Part shown: positions 1 to 9,667 of the stretch, one piece after another
How the letters are laid out: the number at the start of each line of letters is the position of its first letter
How positions within the stretch are numbered: position 1 is the stretch's first letter
DNA from: Artemisia argyi
Taxonomy: Eukaryota > Streptophyta > Magnoliopsida > Asterales > Asteraceae
Reading direction: 5' to 3'
Length of the DNA: 64,000 bases
Assembly: GCA_030686995.1 (NCBI GenBank)
Contig: CM060680.1
Coordinates: forward strand, 203,781,322-203,845,321
Translations under genes and position numbers: made by a program
Notes under the pieces: generated by a model
The model's input: only the letters and a program-made list of their open reading frames with translations
Databases searched by the model: none
Told to the model about the DNA's origin: nothing

Positions 1-160
1 AAGTATCACTAAACTTTGTAATTTGGTACATTGTGTGTACTCGGTGACCTGATAACCGGGCTCGTCCTACGTGGAGCCGGTTGCTTGCCAACTCAGCTCG
101 TCCTACGTACACACAATGGTAAAAAATGTCAAATATGATGCATTTTTAGATAATTTTCCC
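1..160. mobile_element. Mutator-like MITE, copy 1, cut by window edge
   Basis: Positions 1-112 are the reverse complement of 9404-9514, and 108-160 is the reverse complement of 1279-1332. The terminal motif GGGAAAATTATC (as its complement) closes this copy at 160. Comparison with copy 2 indicates that about 72 bp of the left end lie outside the window. The G-rich terminus suggests a Mutator-type MITE, but no 9 bp target duplication can be tested here. Copies 1 and 2 are inverted relative to each other, so the pair could also be the long terminal inverted repeats of one larger element. Confidence 0.6.
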
Positions 161-1278
161 TTTATTTTTTTTCCTTTTTCCCCAACTTAATATATTATTC
201 CCAAAAAAACCCTAATCCACCATTACCCACACTCATCATTTCTCTCTTCTTCTAGGCCGACACCCACACTCATCATTTCTAGCCAAATTCCGGCCAAATA
301 CACCACCACCACCTCGCATTAATATACACCGCCACCACTACTATAAACTATTCATCATTTCCTTCATGTTGATGTGGCTCACATGGGATTTCTAGGACCC
401 TTTTATGCCATCTTCAACAAGGTCAGCTACAGTTGAAGATCATGAAGAAGAATCATGGGAGGAGATTTCTACCACCATTGCTTCTGAAACAACTGCGCCG
501 CCAACTGGAGGGTCAAGTATGACGGCGCCGCCAAAACCCTCATCTTTATTAAAAAAATATATTGAATAAAAATATTTTTTTAGGAAAAATGTTTTTTAAA
601 AAATATTTTTTAAAAAATATTTTTTTAAAAAATATTTTTATTCAAATATTTTTCTAAATTTTTTTTTATTTTTTTTCTAAAAATATTTTTTTTTCAAAAA
701 TATTTTTTAGATTTTTTTTTTCTAAAAATATTTTTTTCTCTAAAATATTTTTTAGAAAAAAAGAATAAATGTTTTTGAATTTAAAAAAAAAAAAAAAAAA
801 GTTTTCGAAAAAATGTTTTTGAATTTTAAAATTCCAAAAACATATTTTCGAAAAAAAAAATTAAAATTCTAAAAATTTTCAATTTTTTTTTTTAAATTTA
901 AAAAAAAATCTAAAAAAAATTTTAGAAAATTATTTTTATTCATTTTTTCTAAACAATATTTTAGAGAAAAAAAATATTTTTAGAAAAAAAATATTTTAGA
1001 AAAAATATTTTTAGAAAAAAAATAAAAAAAATTTAGAAAAATATTTGAATAAAAATATTTTTTAAAAAACATTTTTTCTAAAAAATATTTTTATTCAAAT
1101 ATTTTTTTTTAAATTTATTCGAAAAAAAATCTTATTCGATTTTTTTTATAAAATATTTTTTAGAATTTTTTTTTTCCTAAAAAATATTTTTAGAAATTTT
1201 TAGAAATTCAAAAAAAATTATAAAATTTTTCGAATTTTTTAAATTTTTTTTCGAAAATATGTTTTTTGGAATTTTAAA
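161..1278. other. Spacer between inverted MITE copies
   Basis: The left half (about 190-540) is of mixed composition with CACCACCAC runs and gene-like codon use. The right half (about 550-1265) is an extreme AT tract built from A-runs, T-runs and AATATTTTT blocks that is largely self-complementary: the stretch near 560-660 is roughly the reverse complement of 1020-1110. If the flanking MITEs are the ends of one element, this is its cargo. Confidence 0.5.
405..569 (+). CDS. Small ORF, possible captured exon
   Basis: An ATG at 405 opens a 54-codon frame ending in TAA at 567-569. The product is rich in S, T, E and P (an acidic EDHEEESWEE stretch, then an APP/PPK proline stretch) and stops where the AT tract begins. 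It is upstream of no obvious gene and I do not recognise it. Composition differs sharply from the AT tract next to it, which fits a fragment of host coding sequence picked up by a Mutator-like element; it could equally be chance. Confidence 0.2.
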   Translation: MPSSTRSATVEDHEEESWEEISTTIASETTAPPTGGSSMTAPPKPSSLLKKYIE

Positions 1279-1332
1279 GGGAAAATTATCTAGAAATGGA
1301 TCATACTTGACATTTTTTACCATTGTGTGTAC

Positions 1333-2742
1333 TGATGCGTGGGAATCGCACCTTGCTTTACCTCTCGAGGGATCTCGCGAGGCTTACAACCCCCACCAGG
1401 CAGTGTACCTGATCGTTGTAGTATAGTATAGTGACAAGTACCGGGGGATTGATCGTTCAGCTTAGGAATAGTGTCGCTAGGATTAGAAAACCTAATTAAA
1501 AGTTCTAGAGATGAAAGATGATTATTTTTGTATTTTTATATTTTTATGAAAGCAATTAAAATCTCGGGTTTTGAAAGAGTGGGCGGAATTAGTTGCTAAT
1601 CAACTAACCCAAAGCTAAGATGCAATCAAAATAAAACAATAAAAATAAAATTAAACTAATTAAATTAAGGTTGTGAGCAGTAATTGGAGAAATTGTGTTT
1701 ACTTAGACTTCATTACTCCCTAGATATCTTTTACATGTCAATTACTTGTTACACTTGTATGAATGACGGGTTGTATTCCTTAATACCATTCGTGGAGTGG
1801 CATACATAACTCCCCAACTCTATGAGCTCTTATCTCCTCCTACACCATGACCCAGCACAACTATAGGGATTGTAAACAGTGGCTCATGCATTAAATACAA
1901 CCAATAAAGACCTAGTACGCCTCGGTTCATGTTTCTTAAGACGTTCAAGCATGTTACCATTTGGAGATCTGCCAGTTTTCTTAAGCCTAACATATAAAAT
2001 CATTCATTCAAAACAAGAATAGACAAGTAATCAACACATAATCAACATCTAGGTTTCATTAGATCTAAGCAAACACAAGAGAGATCTAGCCTAGTATAGT
2101 AAAATTAAGATAAGAACAAAAGATAAACAACCAACACATAGACATATTGATTGAATTAAGAGTATACTTATCTCAATTACAATGCAAGGTCCCAAGGGTT
2201 TGGAACCCTTGAAAAACCTGTAAAAGAGGCACCAAAATCGTCTTTAGGGTTTCACCAAAACTTCTCTCCTTTTTTTTATGAAAAAACTAGAAAACTATAT
2301 ATAGGAAAATCCTCCTGACGGCGTCAAGAGTAAAATCTGACGCCGTCAACTCGCCGCCATACACTTCCTCGGACGCCCTAGATCCAATCGTGACGGCCTA
2401 TGTGACGCCGTCACCACCTTCGGTAAATTAATCTTGGCCACTTTGACGCCGTCATAACTCCATCTGACGCTGTCACCAGCTACGGTAAATTATTCTTCAT
2501 GTCTGACGCCGTCAAGAGCAAACCCTTGACGCCGTCACCTTGTATTTCCAGCTTGGATTTTTGGTACTTTGTCGTTTTCTTCACTTTATGCTCCAAAAAC
2601 GTCCAAAATAGCCTCTTTTCCAGAATTCACTCTCCAAACACCTAAAATCACAAAAGGAACGATTTAGGGCAATATTTGGTCAAATAAATTCGGATTCGGG
2701 CTTAAATGACCCCCTAAAAACGGATCATTTTTCGCCTCATCA
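1333..2742 (-). repeat. 3' LTR (element sense) of the Athila-like element
   Basis: 1,410 bp, TGATG...CATCA, nearly identical to 7994-9403. Differences seen include GCGTGGG versus GCATGGG near the edge and GACGCTGTC versus GACGCCGTC in the repeat array. Confidence 0.93.
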
Positions 2743-2785
2743 TATACCCTTACACTTGAGATTTGCTTGTCCTCAAGCAAATGAG
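2743..2785 (-). other. Hairpin and polypurine tract before the 3' LTR
   Basis: Minus strand reads TTTGCTTGAGGACAAGCAAA (a hairpin with a short GAGGA-type loop), then CTCAAGTGTAAGGGTATA, then the LTR. The hairpin with an AAGTGTRRGGG tract is a recognised 3' signature of Athila/Tat-type elements; the purine-rich part would prime plus-strand synthesis. Confidence 0.65.
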
Positions 2786-5141
2786 CTTTTATTCTACTCA
2801 AAAGACAAGTTAGGGGTCATTTAACACTAATATAAAAGTAATTACAACAAATAATCGTTCCACTAAAGACCAATAGACAAGCACGGAGGTCATACACAAG
2901 CACCTCACAAATAGTGTTTAGATACTCACATCTCTCGGGTGTAATAAAGTAATATAACATTATGGAAATGGAAGATATCTCTCACTACCTGTCATAGCAA
3001 AATAGATTACCATAGGCTTGGGAAAGGATCAAACATCCACCACATGGTGTAAGCACCTAGGATAAACTATCAAAGAGGTCTTTTAAAGGGTTATAACGTT
3101 AGGTATAGGGATATGAATTACACGGTTTTGTTGGATAAAGGAAGTTTTACTGGAGGCGAGTTAACAATCTTGGTTAATTACATGTACAAGATGGCGTTGC
3201 TAAGCCAAGACTAGACTCGACTTAAGCTAATAAATGAAAAATAACAAAAACATAAAATAAACATAGAATAAAAACGGGATGGTAGTCCGTATGTTTTTTC
3301 TCTTTTTCTTTTCTATTTTTTTTTCTTTTTCTATTTTTTTTTTTTTTTTTTTTTTTTATGCATACACTCTTACCCTACCATCCGAAATAATACATCATAG
3401 GGGATGAGAATTCCCCTTACACTTGAATCTTTACATACTTTACATTCAACTATTCTAATGACTCGAATTAAGAAAATCAAAACACTTGGAGCACTTTTAA
3501 AATTAACGTACATATGGGGGTAATAATATTATGTTCTTCCCCATTACTCCATAAAATAAGTACTTACCCATGAGTCCCAATCGTCCCAAAACAATATGTA
3601 CAAGGATATGACTCGACTTAGCAACCATGTAATCAATTAGAAAGTTAACTTAGGGTTTAACAAATAACAATAATGCACTAAAAATGAGCGCATACACGGA
3701 AGGCTAAGGCGATTTGGGTGTACATTTAAGTGGGATGTAACAAATTCTTCCTTTAAGTAAAATGCTTAAAGTTAGAAACGAAAAGATAGGCTCGGAGGGG
3801 TGTACTAGGGGTTTCGTGTACTAAAAATGAGTACAACGCTAAGGGTGTGGGAAAAATTAGTTGACTTAACTAGTCAAGTAATATGACTTAAATGGTCAAG
3901 TAATTATAATACGGGTTTAACACAAGGGTGATCCTAATGCCTCTTATCATGTAGTAAATCCTACCACACGAATGTAGTCTCACTAGCGGTCTCGGGATGC
4001 ATCACTAACGCAAGTTCTAGAATCTAAATGCTACCGGTACACTCATAAGCACTAATAATGAATGCTTTTCCAATCAAATCTAAAGGCGAACCTCACATTT
4101 TTGGGTGGAAAATTTTTCTGAATATACGGTTATGTGCTAGTCATACAATCTCCTATCCATGAGACGCTTGCTATGGCTAAAGTTTCACTCCTAAATGTTG
4201 TAAAAAATTTTAAATTTGGCGCTAAAATTACACTAACAAGTATTTCTCATAGTTTTATTACTCATCTACTATCAAACAAAACTAACTCAAGCGAAAGTGC
4301 ATATGTAAGGTATCATCTTTTTACCCTCCCCTTACACTTAAGATGAACATTGTCCCCAATGTTCAAGTAAAGAATGTAAAAGTTAAAAAGTAAAGAGAAT
4401 GAAATCAAATACTCCCCTGATTCGCTCGGTATGGATTTTAGTTGGCCAGGTTAAATCTTCTTCCAAGAAAACGAACAATCAAAGCTTCCCTTCCAGAATA
4501 TAAATCATCTTCTTGTCACAAATAACCTGTAAATCCTGACAAAAGTAGACAAGGCAACCTCGCGTAAAATCGGCGGCATCCTATATAAGTTACTAAATCC
4601 TAGAAAACAAAATAAGATATAATGCTTGTGGAATGAAGTTTGCAGATTTCCTGGAGATTATAAAACTTAATAATTCACAAAAACTATAAGACTCCGTTAG
4701 AAAAACAAAACCGGTAAAATTTCCAGATTTTTGACTCCGGACGCCGTCAAGAGCAATGTCCTGACGCCGTCAGAATGGACCTGCAGAAATCTTTATGTTA
4801 AGTTTCCGGAAAATTTCTGGAAAAACTTTGTCCTACTTCCTGGAAAATCCTGCAAAACTTCATTATGACTCAATACAAGCATTTGACTCTAACAAATACG
4901 AATATACATGTTCATTAAATATTGTGGATAATCATGATCGGTTTGTTTCTTAAAAACATATTTGGGGTTTCCCCTTACACTTATCTTTTGCAAAAATACC
5001 TTTAGGTTGAAGTTAAGACTAGGCTAAACAACATAATAAAGTATTTCACATTTTAATTGAGAAACATGATCAACCAACAATAAAAATAAAACATGCATAC
5101 GGAAGCAAATAACAATCAAACAATTAAAATCACACAAAACA
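2743..5141 (-). other. Non-coding 3' interior of the Athila-like element
   Basis: About 2.4 kb with no coding region I can support; a 70-codon ORF at 4134-4346 (+) looks spurious. It contains a T/C-rich tract at 3297-3357 and at least four copies of a purine-tract motif reading AGTGTAAGGG on the minus strand (near 2748, 3413, 4327 and 4972). Next to the 4327 copy, minus-strand GAACATTGGGGACAATGTTC is a long inverted repeat. This replaces the polymerase region. Confidence 0.7.
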
Positions 5142-5164
5142 TGGGTTGCCTCCCAAGAAGCGCT
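5142..5164 (-). other. Conserved post-ORF motif of Athila/Tat elements
   Basis: On the minus strand: AGCGCTTCTTGGGAGGCAAC then CCA. The TGGG-AGGCAA-CCCA core is an inverted repeat found after the coding region in many plant Athila/Tat-type and large non-autonomous elements. Its role is unknown. Confidence 0.6.
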
Positions 5165-5210
5165 TTTCTTTATTTACGAGTCTTGTAGCTAGACTCAAAG
5201 TCGTGGGTTA

Positions 5211-7742
5211 CTACGTGATTCGGGTGAGTTCCTCATTGAGGACATCTTTGGGATCGAGCTTAGGTTTCAACTTTCTATTGGTTCCCTTAGTGTGGTATGA
5301 CCTTTCAAACTTTTCTCCATCCGGATCATACAAGGTCATTCTAATATGCCATGACCCGTTACCTTCTCTAGGTGGCTTGTCCCACCTCCATTTATACTTA
5401 TCTCCATCTCTTTTCCATTTATTCAACTCTATATTAATAGGCATTACGCTCAAAAACTCAATCATCTTTCTAAAGACTAAGGGGTCCTCAAAGGGATCTA
5501 GCTCCTCATCCCTAGCTATGAGTTGTTCTACCGAATGTGTCTTCTCAACGAAATCCTTTTCTAGATAAAATGGGCATTGAGGTCCTATGAAGTTCCTTTC
5601 TATCCAAGGTCCATATCTAGATGGTCTCCTATTCATCTCTACCCAATGCGGTGTTGGTTCATCATCACAATCATAACTATGCTTCTTAACATCATACACC
5701 GACCAAGTATCGCCTTCTCCTACCGCTATCTTGGATTCCTTGCAATCTATCATGGCACTAGCGGTTGCTAAAAATCCTCTTCCTACCAATAATGGGCATG
5801 TAGTGTCACTAACCATGTCTAGAACGTGAAAATCCGCTAATATAGTTAACCTTCCTACGTGAACAACTACGTCCTTAATCATTCCAACAGGGTGGGCAAT
5901 ACTTCCATCCGCTAGCCCTATCAATACCTCCGTTTCCTCTAACTTTCCTAGCTTAAGAGCGGTGAATAAGGATAAGGGAATCAAGTTGAGGCTTGACCCT
6001 AAATCGGCTAGTGTGTCGAAAGCTTCGGATCTTCCTATCTTACAAGGCAAAACAAATATACCCGGATCATCAAGCTTTTTGGGCAACTTGTTTTGAACGA
6101 AGGCGGTCCCATTTTTACCTAGCTTATACTTCTCATATTTTTCTAGGAGGGCACTATAGTAAGGAGCACGCGCTAAGACATCAATGACAGGGTGTTCGAG
6201 GTGAAGTTCTTTGAATTCATCGTCAAGGTCTTGCGTAAGAGGTGTTTCAACTATGCTTTTGACCGGCTCTATAGTGGGTGTTTTAGTTGATTGGTCCTTT
6301 TGGGGAACTTGGTGTTGTTTGAAACACGTGCTCGTTGATTTAACTGAGTAATATTGTGGACACGAAGTGGGTGACGAAACTGAAGATATGGCATTAACGT
6401 TTAGTTTCGGATTCTTGATGGTGTCGCTTGGGAGTGCTCCCATTTCTCGGTCATTGAGAACTTTCAACAATGCATCAATTCTATTGGTCATCTCGCTTTG
6501 ATTTTGTTTGAAATCGGCTTCAAACTTAGCTATGCGGGCTTCTTGAGATGCCATGAACTTTGACATCAATCCTTCAAGATTGTTGGTACTACCATAGTTG
6601 TTAGAAGGATTGTTGTTGAAGGTACGGTTGGATGGTGGACCGTTTGATTGGTAACGATTAGGCGGGTTGGATGAATTGGGTTGATTTTGTTTCCACCTAA
6701 GGTTTGGGTGATTTTTCCATGAGGGGTTATATGAATCACCGTATGTGTTCGGCTCGGGCTTGAAAGTGTACCACTTATCTCCCGCTTCGTCGGTACGCGT
6801 GGATGCGTAGTCCGCAAAAGCTGTTCCGGGGAGTTCCATACAATCACGAGTGTCATGGGGACCACTACATAATTCGCATGAAGAAGTGATTTTGTTCACT
6901 TGGCTTGAATGCTTCGGAGCTTCGTAAGATTTCATGAGAAACTTGACTTGGTCCTCAAGTTCCATGATCCTACGGTCGGGAGTGCTTGAATTATTCGAAG
7001 GCAAAGATATTGCCTTGACCGTTTTGTTCAAATCACGGGGATCATTCCAACTTTCGTTGTCATAGAGAGCAAGATCTTCTATGAGTTCCCATGATTGTTC
7101 CGCACTAAGATCACGTAGCTTACCACCGGCCGATTGGTCAATGGTTCGCCTCGTGGGGATATCGATATGGTCATAAAAAATTTGGACTTGGAGCCACAAA
7201 TCTATGCCATGATGAGGGACTTTTTGGAGTAAGTCCTTGAAACGAGTCCATGCTTCATAAAGAGATTCATTTTGACGTTGTTGGAACATCAAGATGTCAT
7301 TCCTAAGTTTAGTAGTTCTCCCCGGTGGGAAAAATTGAGCAAGGAAACGAGTGGTGAGATCATCCCATGTGGTGATGGATCCCGCGGGTAAACGCTCAAG
7401 CCATTGACTAGCTTGATCCCGTAGAGAGAATGGGAATAGGCGTAAACGGGTAGTCTCTCTAGTTTCAACACCTAGGTCTATGGAATCTACGATTTTGAGG
7501 AAGTCCTTAAGGTGTTGGTTTGGATCTTCGGAACGAAGTCCATGGAATGCACATCCGCTTTGCACCAACCGGATGGTGTCGGATCGTAAGGGGGTCACAT
7601 TGGCTCCGGTGAGCTCAATGGTGTTTCGGTAGCCTTGGTGGCTAGGTCGGGAATACTCTCCTAAGGTTCGGGGCCTAAGGGGTTTTAATGGTGGGTTTTG
7701 TTGTGGTGGGATGATGGGTTCAAAGATGTTACCACCTTCCAT
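5211..7742 (-). CDS. Athila-like Gag-protease polyprotein
   Basis: An 843-residue uninterrupted ORF. Residues about 70-235 match the plant retrotransposon Gag fold (QWLERLP, TTWDDLTTRFLAQFFPP, RFKDLLQ). Residues 289-301 form a non-standard zinc knuckle, CX2CX3HX4C (CELC...H...C). An Asn/Gln-rich linker spans about 340-385 and a probable coiled coil about 395-435. The aspartic protease covers about 560-675, with DLG at 580-582 where retroviruses have DTG or DSG; DLG is usual in this lineage. A C-terminal extension of about 165 residues follows, with no polymerase domain. Gag would package element RNA and protease would cut the polyprotein. The ATG at 7742 is the first in frame. The intact frame fits the young LTRs. 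Confidence 0.9.
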   Translation of the reverse strand: MEGGNIFEPIIPPQQNPPLKPLRPRTLGEYSRPSHQGYRNTIELTGANVTPLRSDTIRLVQSGCAFHGLRSEDPNQHLKDFLKIVDSIDLGVETRETTRLRLFPFSLRDQASQWLERLPAGSITTWDDLTTRFLAQFFPPGRTTKLRNDILMFQQRQNESLYEAWTRFKDLLQKVPHHGIDLWLQVQIFYDHIDIPTRRTIDQSAGGKLRDLSAEQSWELIEDLALYDNESWNDPRDLNKTVKAISLPSNNSSTPDRRIMELEDQVKFLMKSYEAPKHSSQVNKITSSCELCSGPHDTRDCMELPGTAFADYASTRTDEAGDKWYTFKPEPNTYGDSYNPSWKNHPNLRWKQNQPNSSNPPNRYQSNGPPSNRTFNNNPSNNYGSTNNLEGLMSKFMASQEARIAKFEADFKQNQSEMTNRIDALLKVLNDREMGALPSDTIKNPKLNVNAISSVSSPTSCPQYYSVKSTSTCFKQHQVPQKDQSTKTPTIEPVKSIVETPLTQDLDDEFKELHLEHPVIDVLARAPYYSALLEKYEKYKLGKNGTAFVQNKLPKKLDDPGIFVLPCKIGRSEAFDTLADLGSSLNLIPLSLFTALKLGKLEETEVLIGLADGSIAHPVGMIKDVVVHVGRLTILADFHVLDMVSDTTCPLLVGRGFLATASAMIDCKESKIAVGEGDTWSVYDVKKHSYDCDDEPTPHWVEMNRRPSRYGPWIERNFIGPQCPFYLEKDFVEKTHSVEQLIARDEELDPFEDPLVFRKMIEFLSVMPINIELNKWKRDGDKYKWRWDKPPREGNGSWHIRMTLYDPDGEKFERSYHTKGTNRKLKPKLDPKDVLNEELTRIT

Positions 7743-7890
7743 GATGTCGGATGGTAAAGAGTTACGAACAAAAGCACGAAGAAATAAGATAGACTAAAGA
7801 AGACCTAAAAATAAAAATAAAAAATCTTACTAGAAAGGAATCTAGCAAGTAGACCTAATAAAAAGAAATTCTAACCTAGACAATAACTAT

Positions 7891-7909
7891 TCCCCGGGCT
7901 GCGGCGCCA
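7891..7909 (-). repeat. Second, imperfect primer-site copy
   Basis: The segment 7879-7920 repeats the real primer site and first LTR bases (7961-7998) about 79 bp further into the element: CGGCGCCAAAAACTTGATG is shared, but the tRNA match is broken (GGGCTGCGG for GGCAACGG). It looks like a partial duplication of the LTR/primer-site junction. Confidence 0.7.
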
Positions 7910-7969
7910 AAAACTTGATGGCGCCGCACTCTTTTGCGACAGTTCAGGAATAAATGTAAAGATAGACAA

Positions 7970-7987
7970 TCCCCGGCAACGGCGCCA
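7970..7987 (-). promoter_or_regulatory. Primer binding site, tRNA-Asp type
   Basis: On the minus strand this reads TGGCGCCGTTGCCGGGGA, the complement of the 3' end of plant tRNA-Asp(GTC) including CCA. It sits 6 nt inside the LTR. This primer choice is typical of Athila-type elements. Confidence 0.88.
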
Positions 7988-8074
7988 AAAACTTGATGCA
8001 TGGGAATCGCACCTTGCTTTACCTCTCGAGGGATCTCGCGAGGCTTACAACCCCCACCAGGCAGTGTACCTGAT

Positions 8075-8101
8075 CGTTGTAGTATAGTATAGTGACAAGT
8101 A
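8075..8101 (+). other. tRNA-Asp 5'-half-like segment inside U5
   Basis: Plus-strand CGTTGTAGTATAGT (8075-8088) equals positions near the 5' end of plant tRNA-Asp(GTC); after a 5 bp duplication, AAGTA at 8097 continues the match. The same segment is in the other LTR at 1414-1440. Element RNA is the opposite strand, so it would be complementary to the D-arm half of its own primer tRNA. Confidence 0.6.
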
Positions 8102-8955
8102 CCGGGGGATTGATCGTTCAGCTTAGGAATAGTGTCGCTAGGATTAGAAAACCTAATTAAAAGTTCTAGAGATGAAAGATGATTATTTTTGTATTTTTAT
8201 ATTTTTATGAAAGCAATTAAAATCTCGGGTTTTAAAAGAGTGGGCGGAATTAGTTGCTAATCAACTAACCCAAAGCTAAGATGCAATCAAAATAAAACAA
8301 TAAAAATAAAATTAAACTAATTAAATTAAGGTTGTGAGCAGTAATTGGAGAAATTGTGTTTACTTAGACTTCATTACTCCCTAGATATCTTTTACATGTC
8401 AATTACTTGTTACACTTGTATGAATGACGGGTTGTATTCCTTAATACCATTCGTGGAGTGGCATACATAACTCCCCAACTCTATGAGCTCTTATCTCCTC
8501 CTACACCATGACCCAGCACAACTATAGGGATTGTAAACAGTGGCTCATGCATTAAATACAACCAATAAAGACCTAGTACGCCTCGGTTCATGTTTCTTAA
8601 GACGTTTAAGCATGTTACCATTTGGAGATCTGCCAGTTTTCTTAAGCCTAACATATAAAATCATTCATTCAAAACAAGAATAGACAAGTAATCAACACAT
8701 AATCAACATCTAGGTTTCATTAGATCTAAGCAAACACAAGAGAGATCTAGCCTAGCATAGTAAAATTAAGATAAGAACAAAAGATAAACAACCAACACAT
8801 AGACATATTGATTGAATTAAGAGTATACTTATCTCAATTACAATGCAAGGTCCCAAGGGTTTGGAACCCTTGAAAAACCTGTAAAAGAGGCACCAAAATC
8901 GTCTTTAGGGTTTCACCAAAACTTCTCTCCTTTTTTTTATGAAAAAACTAGAAAA

Positions 8956-9198
8956 CTATATATAGGAAAATCCTCCTGACGGCGTCAAGAGTAAAATCTG
9001 ACGCCGTCAACTCGCCGCCATACACTTCCTCGGACGCCCTAGATCCAATCGTGACGGCCTATGTGACGCCGTCACCACCTTCGGTAAATTAATCTTGGCC
9101 ACTTTGACGCCGTCATAACTCCATCTGACGCCGTCACCAGCTACGGTAAATTGTTCTTCATGTCTGACGCCGTCAAGAGCAAACCCTTGACGCCGTCA
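8956..9198 (-). promoter_or_regulatory. U3 promoter: TATA box and seven TGACG palindromes
   Basis: Seven copies of TGACGSCGTCA lie at 8977, 8999, 9064, 9105, 9126, 9165 and 9188 (starts). TGACG is the core of as-1 type sites bound by TGA bZIP factors. Downstream in element sense is CTATATATAG at 8956-8965, a good TATA box, predicting a start near 8925-8935. The same array is in the other LTR at 2295-2540, and a further pair lies in the interior near 4739-4772. Confidence 0.6.
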
Positions 9199-9667
9199 CC
9201 TTGTATTTCCAGCTTGGATTTTTGGTACTTTGTCGTTTTCTTCACTTTATGCTCCAAAAACGTCCAAAATAGCCTCTTTTCCAGAATTCACTCTCCAAAC
9301 ACCTAAAATCACAAAATGAACGATTTAGGGCAATATTTGGTCAAATAAATTCGGATTCGGGCTTAAATGACCCCCTAAAAACGGATCATTTTTCGCCTCA
9401 TCATGTACGAAGGACAAGCTGAGTTGGCAAGCAACCGGCTCCACGTAGGACGAGCCCGGTTATCAGGTCACCGGGTACACACAATGTACCAAATTACAAA
9501 GTTTAGTGATACTTTAGGGAAAAAAAAGTTGAGTACACACAACGGTAAAAAGTGTCAAATATGATGCTTTTTTAGATAATTTTCCCAAATCTATATTTAC
9601 AAGAGGCAAATGAGCGAATTTAGCTGCTTGGAGCAGGAGCCAAAACGGGATAGTTACACTATAACTA

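Larger units (their letters stand above)
1333..9403 (-). mobile_element. Athila-like gypsy retrotransposon, gag-protease only
   Basis: A complete LTR element reading on the minus strand. Two LTRs of 1,410 bp each begin TGATG and end CATCA, with a perfect 5 bp target duplication TGTAC at 1328-1332 and 9404-9408. Primer site, gag-protease ORF and the hairpin-plus-purine tract before the 3' LTR are in the expected order. Reverse transcriptase, RNase H and integrase are absent; about 2.4 kb after the ORF is non-coding. By eye the LTRs differ at about seven to eight positions, so insertion is recent. The architecture resembles the non-autonomous gag-bearing elements described in plants, which must borrow polymerase from a relative. 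Confidence 0.92.
7994..9403 (-). repeat. 5' LTR (element sense) of the Athila-like element
   Basis: 1,410 bp copy next to the primer site. In element sense U3 runs from 9403 down to about 8930 and R-U5 from there to 7994. It holds the TGACG palindrome array, a TATA box and a tRNA-Asp-like stretch in U5. Confidence 0.93.
1279..9586. mobile_element. Mutator-like MITE, copy 2, split by LTR element
   Basis: Starts with GGGAAAATTATC at 1279 and ends with its complement at 9586; the two ends are inverted repeats of about 53 bp. Removing 1333-9403 and one copy of TGTAC gives a MITE of about 231 bp, inverted relative to copy 1. I did not find a matching 9 bp duplication in its flanks, so an independent insertion is not proven. 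Confidence 0.55.

Noticed and set aside
5146..6865. Plus- and minus-strand ORFs overlapping the gag-protease frame
   Set aside because: Shadow frames of the 843-residue ORF, with no domain of their own.
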